Below, in pieces: positions 34,100 to 46,640 of a DNA stretch of 60,000 nt. The stretch is taken from contig CM060734.1 of assembly GCA_030704615.1 (NCBI GenBank), forward strand, positions 30,212,042 through 30,272,041, written 5' to 3'. Numbering within the stretch: position 1 is the stretch's first letter; each line of letters opens with the position of its first letter. The stretch comes from Takakia lepidozioides (Eukaryota; Streptophyta; Takakiopsida; Takakiales; Takakiaceae). Under the pieces are notes generated by a model. It worked only from the letters and a program-made list of their open reading frames with translations. It made no database searches and was not told where the DNA came from. The position numbers and the translations under genes were made by a program.

Positions 34100-34809
34100 A
34101 GGACCCTATTGAAAGGTTTCAAGCTAGGCTCAAGGTAGTCAGTGTGACTGCTCAAACCATGAGCAGGGATTTGGCTCTGGAACGCTCTAGGAAAACCAAA
34201 GCTTTAACCAAGTGTCTTGCTGCGTGTCAGTCTCGAATCGAATTTCCCCATTGTGATAATCACACTTACCTCACATACCTTGAAGCCAAGCATAATTTAG
34301 AATCCCTCCAATCCCTCCAAGAACAGAAACTCAAGCTCCAAGCAGGAGTCAACTGGTCAACCAAGGGGGAGAAAATGTCAAAATACTTCTTTGACAAGAC
34401 TAGGTTACGCAGAGCCTCTCAGAACATTACAGAACTAATTGACCAATCCACTGGTACTTCTGCCTCAACCCCAAAACAGCTATCCACCCTAGCAAAGATC
34501 CACTTTACAAATCTCTTCCAAAGTGACTCTCACGGAGATCTAACCCTCTCTCCTCACCAACAAACATGCCTACAATCCACCCCATCCCTGTTACATCCAA
34601 ACCTATCTGCTTCCCTTGAAGGGGAGCTCACTCTGTTGGAACTAGAAACAGCGTTGCGCAAAATGCACAATGGGAAATCCCCGGGCATCGATGGAATCCC
34701 AGTGGAATTCTATAAATGCCTCTGGCCTGAAATCTCCAGTGACTTTATCTCCATGGCTTGTAACCCTAGGTCTTCTTCCCCCTTGGGAGGTTCGTTCGTT
34801 CATCACTGA
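34091..34809 (+). pseudogene. LINE ORF2 continued: pre-RT region and first RT block, truncated
   Basis: It resumes ORF2 after the MULE with DPIERFQARLKVVS, a helical connector, WSTKGEKMSKYFFDKTR (the conserved 'geknskyF' RT entry of plant LINEs) and LRKMHNGKSPGIDGIPVEFY (RT motif with SPG.DG.P). The protein then runs out of frame at 34809 without the catalytic YADD/FADD region. The tail that follows (AATAAACTCAATAAAAC, a C-tract, then poly-A to about 34940) looks like a LINE 3' end joined after an internal deletion. Confidence 0.75.
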
Positions 34810-34940
34810 CTACGGTGTGTGTACCTAATCTGGAGTTTTAATTTTTTTCCCCACAATAAACTCAATAAAACTAATTCAGGCCACCCCCCCCCCCCCCCCT
34901 GTTCAACCAAAAAAAAAAAAGAAAAAAGAAAAAAAGAAGA

Positions 34941-37696
34941 AGAAGTATCATGCGATTTATATATAGATTTTTAGGGCAACGGGCCTGACCCACTCGAGCG
35001 GCCTTAGTGCCTTTTAGGAGGCTGGTTTGCTCCATTGCCCATGTTTCTGCAGCCCCATTCTCTTCATATACACCTTAGTACTTATCCACTTGCTACAAAA
35101 TAACAACATCCTAGTCCCCACTCCCACCCCATTCTTAGCTATTGGCTTACTTATTGATTGCACTTGTTGGTACCATTGTCTAATTAATTATAATACATTG
35201 GAGATCGATATGTATTTATGTATGCTGCTGTTTTTTGTGCTAAATAAAGCAGGTATTGGGACCCCACGTTTTATTTTTAATCAAACTCCAAAAAAACAAG
35301 AAAAAAAAGTTTGGCAAAATCGCAAGAGGTGGCATGACCTTGAATGAGACTGGTTAATTGCACAAAATTGACAACCATGCTATTGTCTGATCATACTATG
35401 ATCTATTAATATATCCATGTGAGACACCTTCTCCATCTCTTGTCCCAGAATTTGACATTGAACAGATGTGTAAAATCTGCGAGGGCTAACTTAGACAAGC
35501 TTATCATGTTTGTATAGTATGGATGTGGGTATTATTTATCCTGCACGTGTAATGATTCCTTAACCAATGCGACTCTTATTCTACATGACATTGCATCTCA
35601 AGTGTCATCCGTTAAACCATCCATATAAACTCCATGATACCGTAAATAAAAAAGCTTGGTCAAAGAAGAAAGATATAGGTTTGATTTCAATATTCAAAAT
35701 ATCATTTGGTCCTCATAAAAATATAGCAATTAATTTAAATCAACGGTGAAATGCTCAAATTTTTGGTATGTGGAAGATATGCATGAATATGTAAGGTAGG
35801 TAGTCTGTAATATATTGGAGAAGGCTTTCAGAAAGCGCACATAATGATGTGTGCGCAATGGAAGTCTGTGTTTGTATGTGTAAATAATAGTATAAATTAG
35901 TTTTGTGGAAGTCACAGAAAACCCTAAAGAAGTAGAAGGCAATGATATGGGCAATGGTAGAAAGTAAAGAAGACTTGACCTGTGAAAAATGACAACCTAG
36001 AGCTCAAATGTGGAGCCTACAACAAAGCAATTGCCTCCAAAAACCTACATTAGGTCGAGCCTTAGAGGAAATGGATCTATTCAACTTTGAGTTATATAAT
36101 TAGAAATAATCTATTTCATGAGTGTTCCTACAAAACTTGAACTTCCCCTTAATGCCCTCTTCAAAGGTATACTACAATCCACATGAAAGTGTTATCTTGT
36201 GCTTCAAATCCGGGTTTTTTGCATGAATTTGGTCACACAGCTCCTTCAGCTATTATTTCCTCTACACCAGTCATGTAGCCACCACATCAATTGTTCATAG
36301 GTCTGAAAAACCTCCATCCCACACCCATGTTGCACATAAGCTAGCCTACCCTATCACCAACCCCTTTCCTAATTCCGCCACCCAATTTTTTTTCCCTAAA
36401 CCGTCATTGGCGTCCTTGGCAAGTGCGTTGGACACATGGACGGAATAATGCGAAAAAATGGAGGGAATCTGGTTCATTCCATCATGTGGATGGACGACAT
36501 TATTAATGTTCATTTAAACTTGATGGTGCGTTTTAATGCGATATATTAAGTGTCTTTATATTTTAATGAGGTGCGTTTTTGAACGAGATTGTTCTCGTAG
36601 CTTCCAAACATCGAGTTCAGTTCTACGGACTACTGTAGATGGATCTCTGTGTTTGTAGACATGACATTGCATGTCACGCGGTGTTTTTGCAAAACTACAC
36701 GTGATGTTTTTGCTCAACAGTGTCACGAGATTACAAAGTTTTCATGATGGATCGTATCCTTCTCTCACACAATATTGCACTAGAGTAGAGGTCACGCCGC
36801 TGTAGATTAGAGGTCACAATCCACCAATATCCTTAAGTTCCCAAGCCCTTTTTGGACTTTTTACCAATTTTTGGTACCCAGCTGCAGTAAATTGCTCCTA
36901 GAAACCTACCAGGAATCATCCAGAGATTCCAGCCTTAGAGCAGTGGGCCCAGCTCATTTATGCATGAGATACCAAAAAATGAGCCAAGTCCACCGTGGAA
37001 ATTGTGAGATTATAACGTTGGCCCGGACCTCAAAATATCAGGTCCCAAAGAAATTAGAATTTTCAACTTGTACATAAAATTTGCTGATGAACAAACTAAA
37101 GAATGTGAGAGTGAGAAAGAAATTGGTTTGACCAAATCAAAACCTAGTTTTATCCAATTTTGCTTGTCCCAAGACCCACCATTTCCAAATCAATAGTGGA
37201 GTGGCTATGACCCCACTAAATTGCAGGGCCAACTGATTTTTTCACCTATGGTTGCTTTGCATGCAATTACATAGGGGTTGAAAATCTCAAAATTGACAAG
37301 AGAAAATGTGCCTCCAAATCAAGTACTTTTTTTTCCTACAAATTTTTAAAAGCCAACGGTGGATGGATGTGTGTATGTAATGCTCACACACCACAAGGTT
37401 TACAAAATTGCTAATTTTTTGCCAAAAATGGCCTTTGGAGTGCAATCTCTTTTGGGCTTGTTTACTTGCCACGTCAGCGGTCAACAAGCACTTTTCAAGC
37501 CCAAAACGTGATAAATTTATCTAAGATATTTTCTGTAGATTGTAGTTTTTATTTTATTTTATTTTTTCTTTTTGCATCATACTCGAGACAAATCCCTTGT
37601 CATTAAAGCTTAAGGAGTGGGCCCCATTAGATTAGATCTGCAAAAATTAGGTGGAAGTGGTCTACCTCTCAAGTCAGTAGGCACTCTATCCATTCC
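34941..37696. other. AT-rich stretch without recognised genes
   Basis: Only short chance frames. No domain, repeat array or terminal repeat was recognised here by eye. Confidence 0.4.
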
Positions 37697-38430
37697 TTGC
37701 ACTACATGGACATAGACGATGTCGACATCACCGGCAGATACACACCTCTGTCTGCACGTAGGTTCTCTCACTCCAACATGAGTCAATCGCCTGATCTCAG
37801 TAGCAATGACGTATATGGAATGCAATTTGCACAAACACAGAGTCAGTTTGACACACCAATTCCAGATGCAATCTGCAACCAACATTCAGCCACACCATTT
37901 AGAGATTTGACCAATCAATCTCCCCCCTTGCCTTCAAACTCAAATCCATGTCACGACTTGCTACCTCGAAACAGATCAAAGAAGAAAAGAGGGCAATGGT
38001 CAAGCGAGGATTTGGAACACACCATGAATGCTGCAGATGAAGGTATGGAGCTTAAGAAGGCTGCTCGTTTGTGGGGCATCCCTCTCTCGTCCCTTGGAGA
38101 TCATGACCTCATCCACAAATTTCCCTGCGAGTTGCACAAGGGCTGGAAACGAAGAGATGCAGGACATGCAAGAACCGATAGACAACGACCATCGACCATG
38201 TCCTGTAGGAATTTCATGGTTCTTATCCCTCCCCCAAATTATCGAAATTCCTGCTTCCAAGAAACATAATGCTGAGCTGATTATTGATTACACAAAGTCA
38301 TTGATCATGACTTCAGATGAGTATCTTGCTGGCTTATAACAAAAGGCAAAGAAAAAAGAGGAAGCTGAAAGAGGTCAAGTTGACAAGGGTGTCTTCACTG
38401 GTGGCAATAAAATGAGGGTTGGTTTAATTA
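37697..38430 (+). pseudogene. psq/CENP-B-type HTH protein, internally deleted transposase-derived gene
   Basis: The frame from the ATG at 37697 or 37707 has a polar Ser/Asn/Gln-rich start, then KKKRGQWSSEDLEHTMNAAD and LKKAARLWGIPLSSLGDH, a pipsqueak-type helix-turn-helix seen at the amino end of pogo/jerky-type (DDE_1) transposases. After only about 40 residues and a frame change it passes to FLSLPQIIEIPASKKHNAEL, IDYTKSLIMTSDEYL and a Lys/Glu tail (QKAKKKEEAERG after a stop at 38337). That looks like the carboxyl tail of the same family, so the catalytic core is missing. The end of this element (38395-38605) is repeated in inverted orientation at 49430-49665. Confidence 0.5.
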
Positions 38431-38605
38431 GTTTTGTTTTCTCACCTAAAGAATTATCACCTGTGGGCCGTGTGGCCCACTGATTAAGATTCTAGGTGTG
38501 TGGCAATTGTCGATCAACTCTGAGGAAATACCTTTATATTTTTGAGGTTGTTGAGATCAACAACCTAGCGAGTACTGGCAGCTGCTAGTGAAATTCTGAA
38601 CAATG
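38395..38605 (+). repeat. 3' end of the HTH element, copy 1
   Basis: GGTGGCAATAAAATGAGGG, GGTTTAATTAG, GGCCCACTGATTAAGATTCT, AGGAAATACCTTTATATTTT and GGCAGCTGCTAGTGAAATTC all recur reversed at 49430-49665 in the same order. The shared edge after the GCAGCTGCTAG block may be the element terminus. Confidence 0.7.
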
Positions 38606-38659
38606 GTCAGGGTTTCCACAAAGGCAGTTGTATTGTAATTTGGAAATTCAATAATCTTG

Positions 38660-39180
38660 ATCCATTTAGCAAGCTAGGACAGTAGAATGATGGTTAACAT
38701 CATTGCAGATTGCTACATCCACTGAGTTCCCATTTTTCTGAGCCATATTCACTGCTTGAACTGCCACACCAAATATGCAATATGCCACAGAAAGACATGC
38801 CTATGTATCGAATTGCACTTGAGCTCTTCTTCATTTACTTACAATTTTATCATGTTTCTTTTATGGAAACTTTCAAAATCCAACAATGCACAAGCACAAC
38901 AAGGCTACCATAAGCTTTTGTAATAAGAGGTTCCCATACCACACTGAGTTTAGAGCTACCTCTATATTTCGCAAGCTAGGACAATAGAATGATGGTTAAC
39001 ATCATCGCAGACTGATACATCCACTGAATTCCCAATCTTATGAGCAAAACCCACTGCTTGAACTGCCACACCAAAGATGCAATATGCCAGAGAAAGACAG
39101 GCCCCTGTACCGAATTGCGCTTGAGCTCTTCTTCATTTAGCCCCATCCCAACAATTTTATCCTGTTTGTAGCCCTTGGGA
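38660..39180. repeat. Direct duplication, two copies of about 200 bp
   Basis: 38663-38862 and 38963-39175 share GCAAGCTAGGACA, AGAATGATGGTTAACATCAT, CACTGCTTGAACTGCCACAC, ATGCAATATGCCA and GCTCTTCTTCATTTA in order. On the minus strand the second copy reads NEEELKRNSVQ, but no family is recognised. Confidence 0.7.
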
Positions 39181-39239
39181 TAATGACTTATTTGCACCAC
39201 TCTCACCCCTAACAAATTAATCAATTCAACCAAATTTAG

Positions 39240-41422
39240 GCAACAAGGACAGCCTCACAGACAAATTTCCGTCACAAATGCATGAAAACAAAAAAAGACA
39301 AGGAAGTCACCCAAACGTTACAATTGAGAATACAGTCCCAGAAGCTAAGAATGCTCAGATGAAGGCTTACCCAACTGCTGCACATGTCGAGCAGAGCCAA
39401 ACCAGGAGTGTTGCTCGGGGAAAACATATAGGCATAGCGCTGAGTGAGGGACTTGATTGCTGGGTCATTGATATGCGTGACAAATCTTGGCCAGGAATAA
39501 AAAGTGATGTAACCCTGAAGACTTTATTGGCTCCTCCCTCAAGATGAGACCACGCATCACTGCCAAACTGGGAGAAGATCCTGATATACCTTCACCAGAA
39601 AACACTCAAACATAGGAGATATACCTTCACTAGTTAAGATTACTCTTGATTAATGATCATCAAATATTAAGCACATGTGTGTGAAAGAAATGTGAAATGG
39701 ATGACTGAAAAACGAGAAACGTGATAAGTGTGTTTTGGATCGGAACTCTAGCTGCTTGGAAACGGAAGTTACTAGTCAACGTAGAAGGGTGATGCCAAGG
39801 GCTCCCTCGTCTTTCTCTTTGCCTCGCGAGTATTTTGCTTCTGCATTGTGTCTCAGATCTCTTTTCGTTCATGAGTACAACCAGCGCCTTGAGTTTGTTG
39901 ATTCAATTCGAAAACTAGGAGCTCTGGGCAACCCTTGTATGTGCACTTTTTTTGGGTGTCTTGGTGCTTAGGCACTGACTGCTTTTCATGGCATGGACAG
40001 CTAAGTAAAACTGCAAATGTGGTTAATGACAAGGCTACCTTGTATCCGTTTAATAGAATAGTGATCATCTTATGAGGCCTTGTTTCGATTTGAGTCGGGT
40101 TTTTGAAGATTCTTCAAAGAATCTAAAGCTGTATGTGCCTTTAGTATGCAGTAATTACAACAGACCTCTCCAATTTTGCTATATGCTAGGGTGTTGTGGG
40201 TCTTGCACTGTATAGGGATAACATGGGTTGCCTATGAAGAGCTTTGCTGGATTGTTACCACAGATAGGAAAGAACAGGGTGGGCTTCAATTGGCTGATGT
40301 TTGGTTGATTGCATATGCAGCTGGGGAGCTACATGAGACTTTACTCAGACGATGAATGGGAATCTGTGGCATACATCTATCTTGTATTTATTTTCAAAAA
40401 TGTATGAAAATCTGGTCAACTTGGTATTGTTGGAAGAGAACAAGAGTTCTTTTGTGTGTCCGTGACACTGCGAGAGGGATGTGCATAAAGCGGTCCAAAA
40501 TGAATATTCTCTTTTTGTTTTTTGGGCTGTTGTGTAGTTATGCAAGTTGCAGGTTGGTTGGAGCCAGAGAGAGAGTGAGACAAAGATTGACCATCCAGAG
40601 AGTCTTGAATAACCATTTGGATAGAACTACACATAGGGGTGTCGAGCATGTATTTAAGGTAGAATTCATAGTATGCGGGCGTCCTCATAGACTGTACCTG
40701 TATTGTACATGTTATAATCTTACCTTACAAGAATCATCGTCCCGTCACTTGGTTAGGATTTGATTGGCAGAGTATGTGAGTGTGGACACTTTTCTCATGT
40801 TTGCAAAACAATTCCATATCCAGCTCTGTGATTGCAAACAAGAACTATGTGGTGTGTTGGTAATGGGAGTTGTCATTTGGGGGAACAACCTGAAGATTTA
40901 CAATTCACTTGTGGAGACATACTTGTGTCACAAACAGTGGCACTTGGGTGCAAATTTGCAAGGGAGTCAAAAGGAGTAGATCACTTAGCCTAAAACCACC
41001 TGAAGAGTCCCTATAGGAAGGGGCTGTGAAATTTTCAACATGTCTGAGGCCAACGTCATTGGTACCTGAGGAAGACAACGCCTAGAAGACATATTAAAGT
41101 CTCTTCTTATAAAAAGATGTGAGAGTAGCCATTGTTATGCTATTTCTCCCTTGTTCATATAGTGCAAAGGCAGCCGCTCACTTGCCAGCATTGAACATAG
41201 AGGGTAAACCAAGCTTGTTTGGAAAGCGGCGGCTATATACCTTTTGGCTTCCCTATAATTTCTGTGATGTCAATTATGTAGAGGTCTTTTCTCTTTCGAT
41301 TGGAATCTTTCAATTGGAAAGATACCCACTTCGATTCTACGTCAAGATGATTAGTCATATCACTGTAGATAGATAGATGGTGCATGAATTGTCAGATAGG
41401 GAGCAAGTCATCACATGCTATT
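39240..41422. other. No gene recognised
   Basis: Frames such as 39278-39547 and 39735-39971 on + lack family features. Nothing else is supported. Confidence 0.35.
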
Positions 41423-41482
41423 GAAAGAAGTTCTATAGACTTTAAACCAAAGAGGCATTTCAGCAGATTCAAATGCTTATAA
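41423..41482 (+). pseudogene. Fossil piece of the PPR gene
   Basis: GACTTTAAACCAAAGAGGCA and TTTCAGCAGATTCAAATGC match, with few changes, the PPR gene at about 44265-44325 (same order, about 60 bp). It lies 2.8 kb upstream of its source and leads into the TTTCAGCA-rich minisatellite. Confidence 0.6.
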
Positions 41483-41720
41483 TATTTTAGTACCTCAAAA
41501 TTTCAGTATTTCAATAATTAATCAAGATTTTCAGCAAGTATTTCAGTATTTTCAGCCAGATTTTCAGCGAGTATTTTAGTATTTTCAGCCAAATTTTCAG
41601 TGAGTATTTCAGTATTTCAATTCTCAGCAAGTATTTTTACATTTTAGCTAGTTCTTCAACAAGTATTTCAATATTTCAGTTAGTGCAAGCATCTCAATAT
41701 TTTAATATTTAGTAAATCTG
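41483..41720. repeat. TTTCAGTATTTTCAGC minisatellite
   Basis: Irregular repeats of ATTTTCAGC(A/G)AGTATTT and CAGTATTTCA occur in about five to seven longer units of roughly 40 bp. AT-rich and non-coding. Confidence 0.75.
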
Positions 41721-42635
41721 AAGATCAGTTTTGTAATGTCATACATCAATCATTTAACATCAATAAAGTTCTGCCAAGACCTTCGTTCCCGGCTTTATAA
41801 ATAAATAAATAAATACATTTTTCTCTTGTGCAGAACATGTTTAAAATATAGTTTGAATATGTGATTGCCTTATTTCAATATAAGATTTTAAGGAAATTTT
41901 CTACTTAGACTTTTAGGGTGGAGCCATTACACCACTAGCCGCTTGTTTACAACATGTACAATGGGTGAACATACATAGGATGAGAAGTTGTGTCTGGCGA
42001 CCTGAACACAAAGTCCATTATGTTCAAATAAATATTTACCTCCAAGATACAGTCTTCTTTATAGTGTCTATCAAAAGCAGCTACTGGCGGGACTTATGGT
42101 GTCACTGACTGGCCGTAAGGGTATTGCAGTCAGTGGGTATTACAGTCAGGACTAATCAGCACTGAGCTGTGGTCGTATTCTTAGATGATGTTTAGACGTT
42201 TGGACGTCACCACATTGTAGAAGCGGTCAGCGCTTGCATCCAGCCGCCGAATGGGCCACATGCAATTGCCACTTTTCGAGGCAATTGCCACCCTCCCTGT
42301 GGATGTCCACCGGGCTTTGGCTGATTTTATTTTTTGAACGACTTGGGGTACATATATAGTATTTGGAACCTGAGAAAAACTTAAATGCCAAGACCGTGGC
42401 TCTGGCTGCCCAACGCCTTCCTCACTGGTCGTTTTCAGAGACCACTCTACAATCTCCAGACTGCAAACATAAGCTGGGTTAGCATCTGTGTGAGTCTGGA
42501 CGTGTTCGTTGTTCTCATCGTGTAGAGCCCAATGGAGCGCAAAACAAGTTGCATGAATGTTGTTGAAAGCTCATTATCACCCCTCAGTAAAGGACCTTGT
42601 CAAAATGTTGATGCTGTCGGATTTTCGAGCACAAA
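41721..42635. other. Upstream region of the OSB/PPR gene
   Basis: No OB-fold exon was recognised. Possible 5' exons may lie at 42532-42640, where an ATG-initiated frame begins (MERKTSCMNVVESS), but the start is not established. Confidence 0.3.
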
Positions 42636-43035
42636 CCTCTACCTTGGAGCACGGAGCAGAGCTGGCATGAGTTTTTTACCGATCCTTCACGATGGTGGGA
42701 CAACCGCAATCGCAAGGTGTGGCTTTTTCTTAATTTACGATGTGAAGAAGTTTGCCCATCCTGGGCTCTTGGCTCCTGTTAGTACCATGATTTGGTATTC
42801 TTCCTGATGTTTACAAGGTTCTTGGGAGAGTCAGCTTGGTCTTAGCAGGCCGTGTTTCAATCTCTGCCTGCTCAGCTGCACCGTGGTGGTTCTCACAGAC
42901 CAATCCGACATTACCTGACTATAGACACAAGCAGCACACACAAGAGGTCTTTTTGCGTTGATGGTCGGTCAAATCCTCCATGGGTCATGACACAAGGTCA
43001 AGGACAATGTGGTGAGGGCGCCTTCTTCTTCGACC

Positions 43036-44150
43036 TATTTCAGCCTGTTTTTCCCTCTCATCAGATCGGGCCCTGAATTTGCATATTGAATTCTGTAAGT
43101 TAGCTCGTTGGGTGGATCTGTGGTGGTTTGGAGTGATTTTGACAATTTACTGCCGATGTGGCAGCAGGAAAGTATCCAGAAACAGATAACAGAGATGAGG
43201 AGAAGCTTTGGAATGAACACTTTTCCTACCCCAGTCAATGGTGGGACAATGGAGACAAAAAGGTGAATGCCTGTTGGAAGCAGACGCAAGTCAGCATAGG
43301 AACTAGTGTGATAAGTTGAGTTGGGTGTCTCCTAGAACAAATCTAGGCTGTCATTGTCAGCTGCTAGCAGCAAGGCAAGGATGTATGCATGATCTGTGCA
43401 GAGGCATGGATAGCTGAAGGAGCAGGGATAGAGTGTGGGTCCAGATTCATCCAAGAGGGCCAGATTTCAAGCACAAGATTACCTATGATTCCCTGTGGAT
43501 CAACAGCTACAAGAAACCTGCATGGGTAGATGGTCAACTGGAAGCAGCAGCAGAAGCAGCGGCACAATTGATAAAATCAGGCACTGCTAATGAAGGCACA
43601 TTCTTCAACACATTTCACCCTGTTTTTCCCTTTTATTAGAACTGGCCCTAAATTTCCATGTTGAATTCTGCAAGTTAGCTGGTTGAGTGAATCTAGTTTG
43701 GAGTGACTTTGACATGATGCTGCCAATGTGAAAACAGGAAAGTATCAAAAAACAGGTAACAGAGACGAGGAGAAGCTGTGGAATGAATACTTTTCTGACC
43801 CCAGTCAATGGTGGGACAACCGAGGCAAAAAGGTGAATGCCTGTTAGATTACAGAGAGTAGCAGACGCAATTCCGCACAGGAACTAGTGTGATAAGCTGA
43901 GTTGGGTGTTTCCTAGAACAAATCTAGGCTGTCATTGTCAGCTGCTAGCAGCAAGGCAAGGATGCATGCATGATTTGTGCAGAGGCATGGATAGCTGAAA
44001 GAGCAGGGATAGAGTGTGGGTCCAGATTCATCCAAGAGGACCAGATTTCAAGCACAGGATTACCTATGATTCCCTGTGGATCAATAGCTACAAGAAACCT
44101 GCATGGGTAGATGGTCAACTAAAGGCAGCAGCTGCAGCGGTACAGGTTAT
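43036..44150 (+). repeat. Tandem duplication of one PDF module, period about 570-580 bp
   Basis: Unit A (43036-43612) and unit B (43613-44150) match throughout, introns included: CAGTCAATGGTGGGACAA, GGAACTAGTGTGATAAG, GCTGTCATTGTCAGCTGC and GATTCCCTGTGGATCAA occur in both. The duplication added a PDF module to the gene. Confidence 0.9.
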
Positions 44151-44444
44151 AAAATCAGGCACCTCAACCATGACCACAGCTTCTGGCAGAGGATCAAGAG
44201 AGGGAGTCCACAATGCCTCTTCTGGCACTTCTGGGCATGTGAAGATGCTTTGTGAGGCAGGCAGACTGAAAGAGGCTCTACAGACTTTAAACCAAGGAGG
44301 CATTTCAGCAGATTCAGATACGTATGTCTGTCTCTTGCATAAGTGCATCAAGATGAAAGGCCTGGAAGCTGGAAAGCAGGTGCACACTCACATTATCCAA
44401 AGTGGATTCACGCCAAATGTTTTTCTACTCAACACCCTTGTCAA

Positions 44445-46640
44445 CATGTATGTTAAGTGCAGGAGCATCATGGATGCTCACCAAGTGTTCAACAGAATGC
44501 CTCAACGATCTTTGATCACGTGGAATATAATGTTGGCAGGATTTACCAAGCATGGGTGTGGTAGGAATGCTTTGGAGACCTATGAGCAAATGATGCGCGA
44601 AGGGGTGAAGCCCAACCACATCACCTTTGTTAGTGTTTGCAATGCGTGTGCAAGCCTGGGAGCCCTGGAAAAGGGGAAAGAGGTCCATGGTGACATTCTC
44701 AAAGCTGGAATTGTACCAGATGTCATTCTGAACACTGCCCTGGTGGACATGTATGCCAAATGTGGGTGCATTGAGGATGCAAAGGGAGTTTTCAACACTA
44801 TGGCTGAACGAGATGTGGTGTCGTGGAATGCGATGCTTGCAGGGTATGCACAGCAGGGACGTGGTATGGAGGCTTTGGAGACCTATGATCAAATGATGGG
44901 GGAAGGGGTGAAGCCCGACCACATCACGTTTGTGTGCATTTGCAATGCTTGTGCAAGCCTGGAAGCCCTGGAAAAGGGCAAAGAGGTGCATGGTGACAGC
45001 ATCAAAGCTGGAATTGTACCAAATGTCATCCTGAACAATACCCTGGTGGACATGTACGCAAAATGTGGGTGCATCGAGGATGCAAAGGGAGTGTTTGACA
45101 CTATGGCTCAACGAGATGTGGTGTCGTGGAGTGCGATGATTGCAGGATATGCACAGCAAGGGCGCGGGATGGAGGCTTTGGAGACCTATGAGCAAATGAT
45201 GTGCAAAGGGGTGAAGCCCAACCACATCACGTTTGTGTGCATTTGCAATGCGTGTGCAAGCCTGGCAGCTCTGGAAAAGGGCAAAGAGGTCCATGGGGAC
45301 ATCGTCAAATCTGGAATTGTACCCGATGTAATTCTGAACACTGCCCTGGTGGACATGTATGCCAAATGTGGGAGCATCGAGGATGCGAAGGGAGTGTTTG
45401 ACAGTATGGCTGAACCAGATGTGGTGTCATGGGGTGCGATGATTGCAGGATATGCACAGCAGGGGCGCGGGATGGAGGCTTTGGAGACCTATGAGCAAAT
45501 GATGGCGGAAGGGGTGAAGCCCAACCACATCACGTTTGTGTGCGTTTGCAATGCTTGTGCAAGCCTGGCAGCCCTGGAAAGGGCAAAGAGGTGCATGGTG
45601 ACATCATCAAAGCTGGAATTGTACCAAATGTCATCCTGAACACTGCCCTGGTGGACATGTATGCCAAATGTGGGAGCATGGAGGATGCGAAGGGAGTGTT
45701 CAACAATATGGCTGAACGAGATGTGGTGTCGTGGAACGCGATGCTTGCAGGGTATGCACAGCAGGGGCGCGGGATGCAGGCTTTGGAGACCTATGAGCAA
45801 ATGATGGGTGAAGGGGTGAAGCCCGACCACATCACGTTTGTGTGCGTTTGCAATGCTTGTGCAAGCCTGGCAGCCCTGGAAAAGGGCAAAGAGGTGCATG
45901 GTGACATCATCAAAGCTGGAATTGTACCAAATGTCATCCTGAACACTGCCCTGGTGGACATGTATGCCAAATGTGGGAGGATGGCGGATGCGAAGGGAGT
46001 GTTCGACAATATGGCTGAACGAAATGTGGTGTCGTGGAACGCGATGCTTGCAGGGTATGCACAGCAGCGGCACGGGATGGAGGCTTTGGCGACCTATGAG
46101 CAAATGATGGGGGAAGGGGTGAAGCCCGACCACATCACGTTTGTGTGCGTTTGCAGTGCGTGTGCAAGCCTGGCAGCCCTGGAAAAGGGCAAAGAGGTGC
46201 ATGGTTGCATCGCCAAAGCTGGAATTGTACCAGATGTGATTCTGAACAATACCCTCGTGGACATGTATGCCAAATGTGGGTGCATCGAGGATGCGGAGGG
46301 AGTGTTCGACTGTATGGCTGAACGAGATGTGGTGTCGTGGAGTGCGATGATTGCAGGATATGCACAGCAAGGGCACGGGATGGAGGCTTTGGAGACCTAT
46401 GAGCAAATGATGGCGGAAGGGGTGAAGCCCAACCACATCACGTTTGTGTGCGTTTGCAATGCTTGTGCAAGCCTGGCAGCCCTGGAAAAGGGCAAAGAGG
46501 TGCATGGTGACATCATCAAAGCTGGAATTGTACCAAATGTCATTCTGGACACTGCCCTGGTGGACATGTATGCGAAATGTGGGTGCATTGAGGATGCAAA
46601 GAGAGTATTTGACAATATGGCTGAACGAAATGTGGTGTCG
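44445..46640 (+). repeat. Array of about eight near-identical 303-bp PPR units
   Basis: GTGGACATGTATGCCAAATG and its variants recur at about 300-303 bp steps (44445, 44750, 45050, 45350, 45655, 45958, 46262, 46563). Each unit is one P-L-S triplet. The degree of identity points to recent duplication or gene conversion. Confidence 0.9.

Larger units (their letters stand above)
20856..34940 (+). mobile_element. LINE retrotransposon, interrupted by an 11.3-kb MULE
   Basis: A non-LTR retrotransposon reads left to right: ORF1 (20856-21880), ORF2 endonuclease (21869-22760), then the MULE, then ORF2 resuming at 34091 with the pre-RT region and the first RT block, and a 3' tail with AATAAA-like signals and poly-A near 34909-34920. 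Excising 22761-34090 plus one copy of the target duplication restores a continuous ORF2 frame across the join (GALL followed by QDPIERFQ). Most of RT, including the FADD active site, and RNase H are absent, so the copy was already internally deleted or truncated. Confidence 0.75.
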
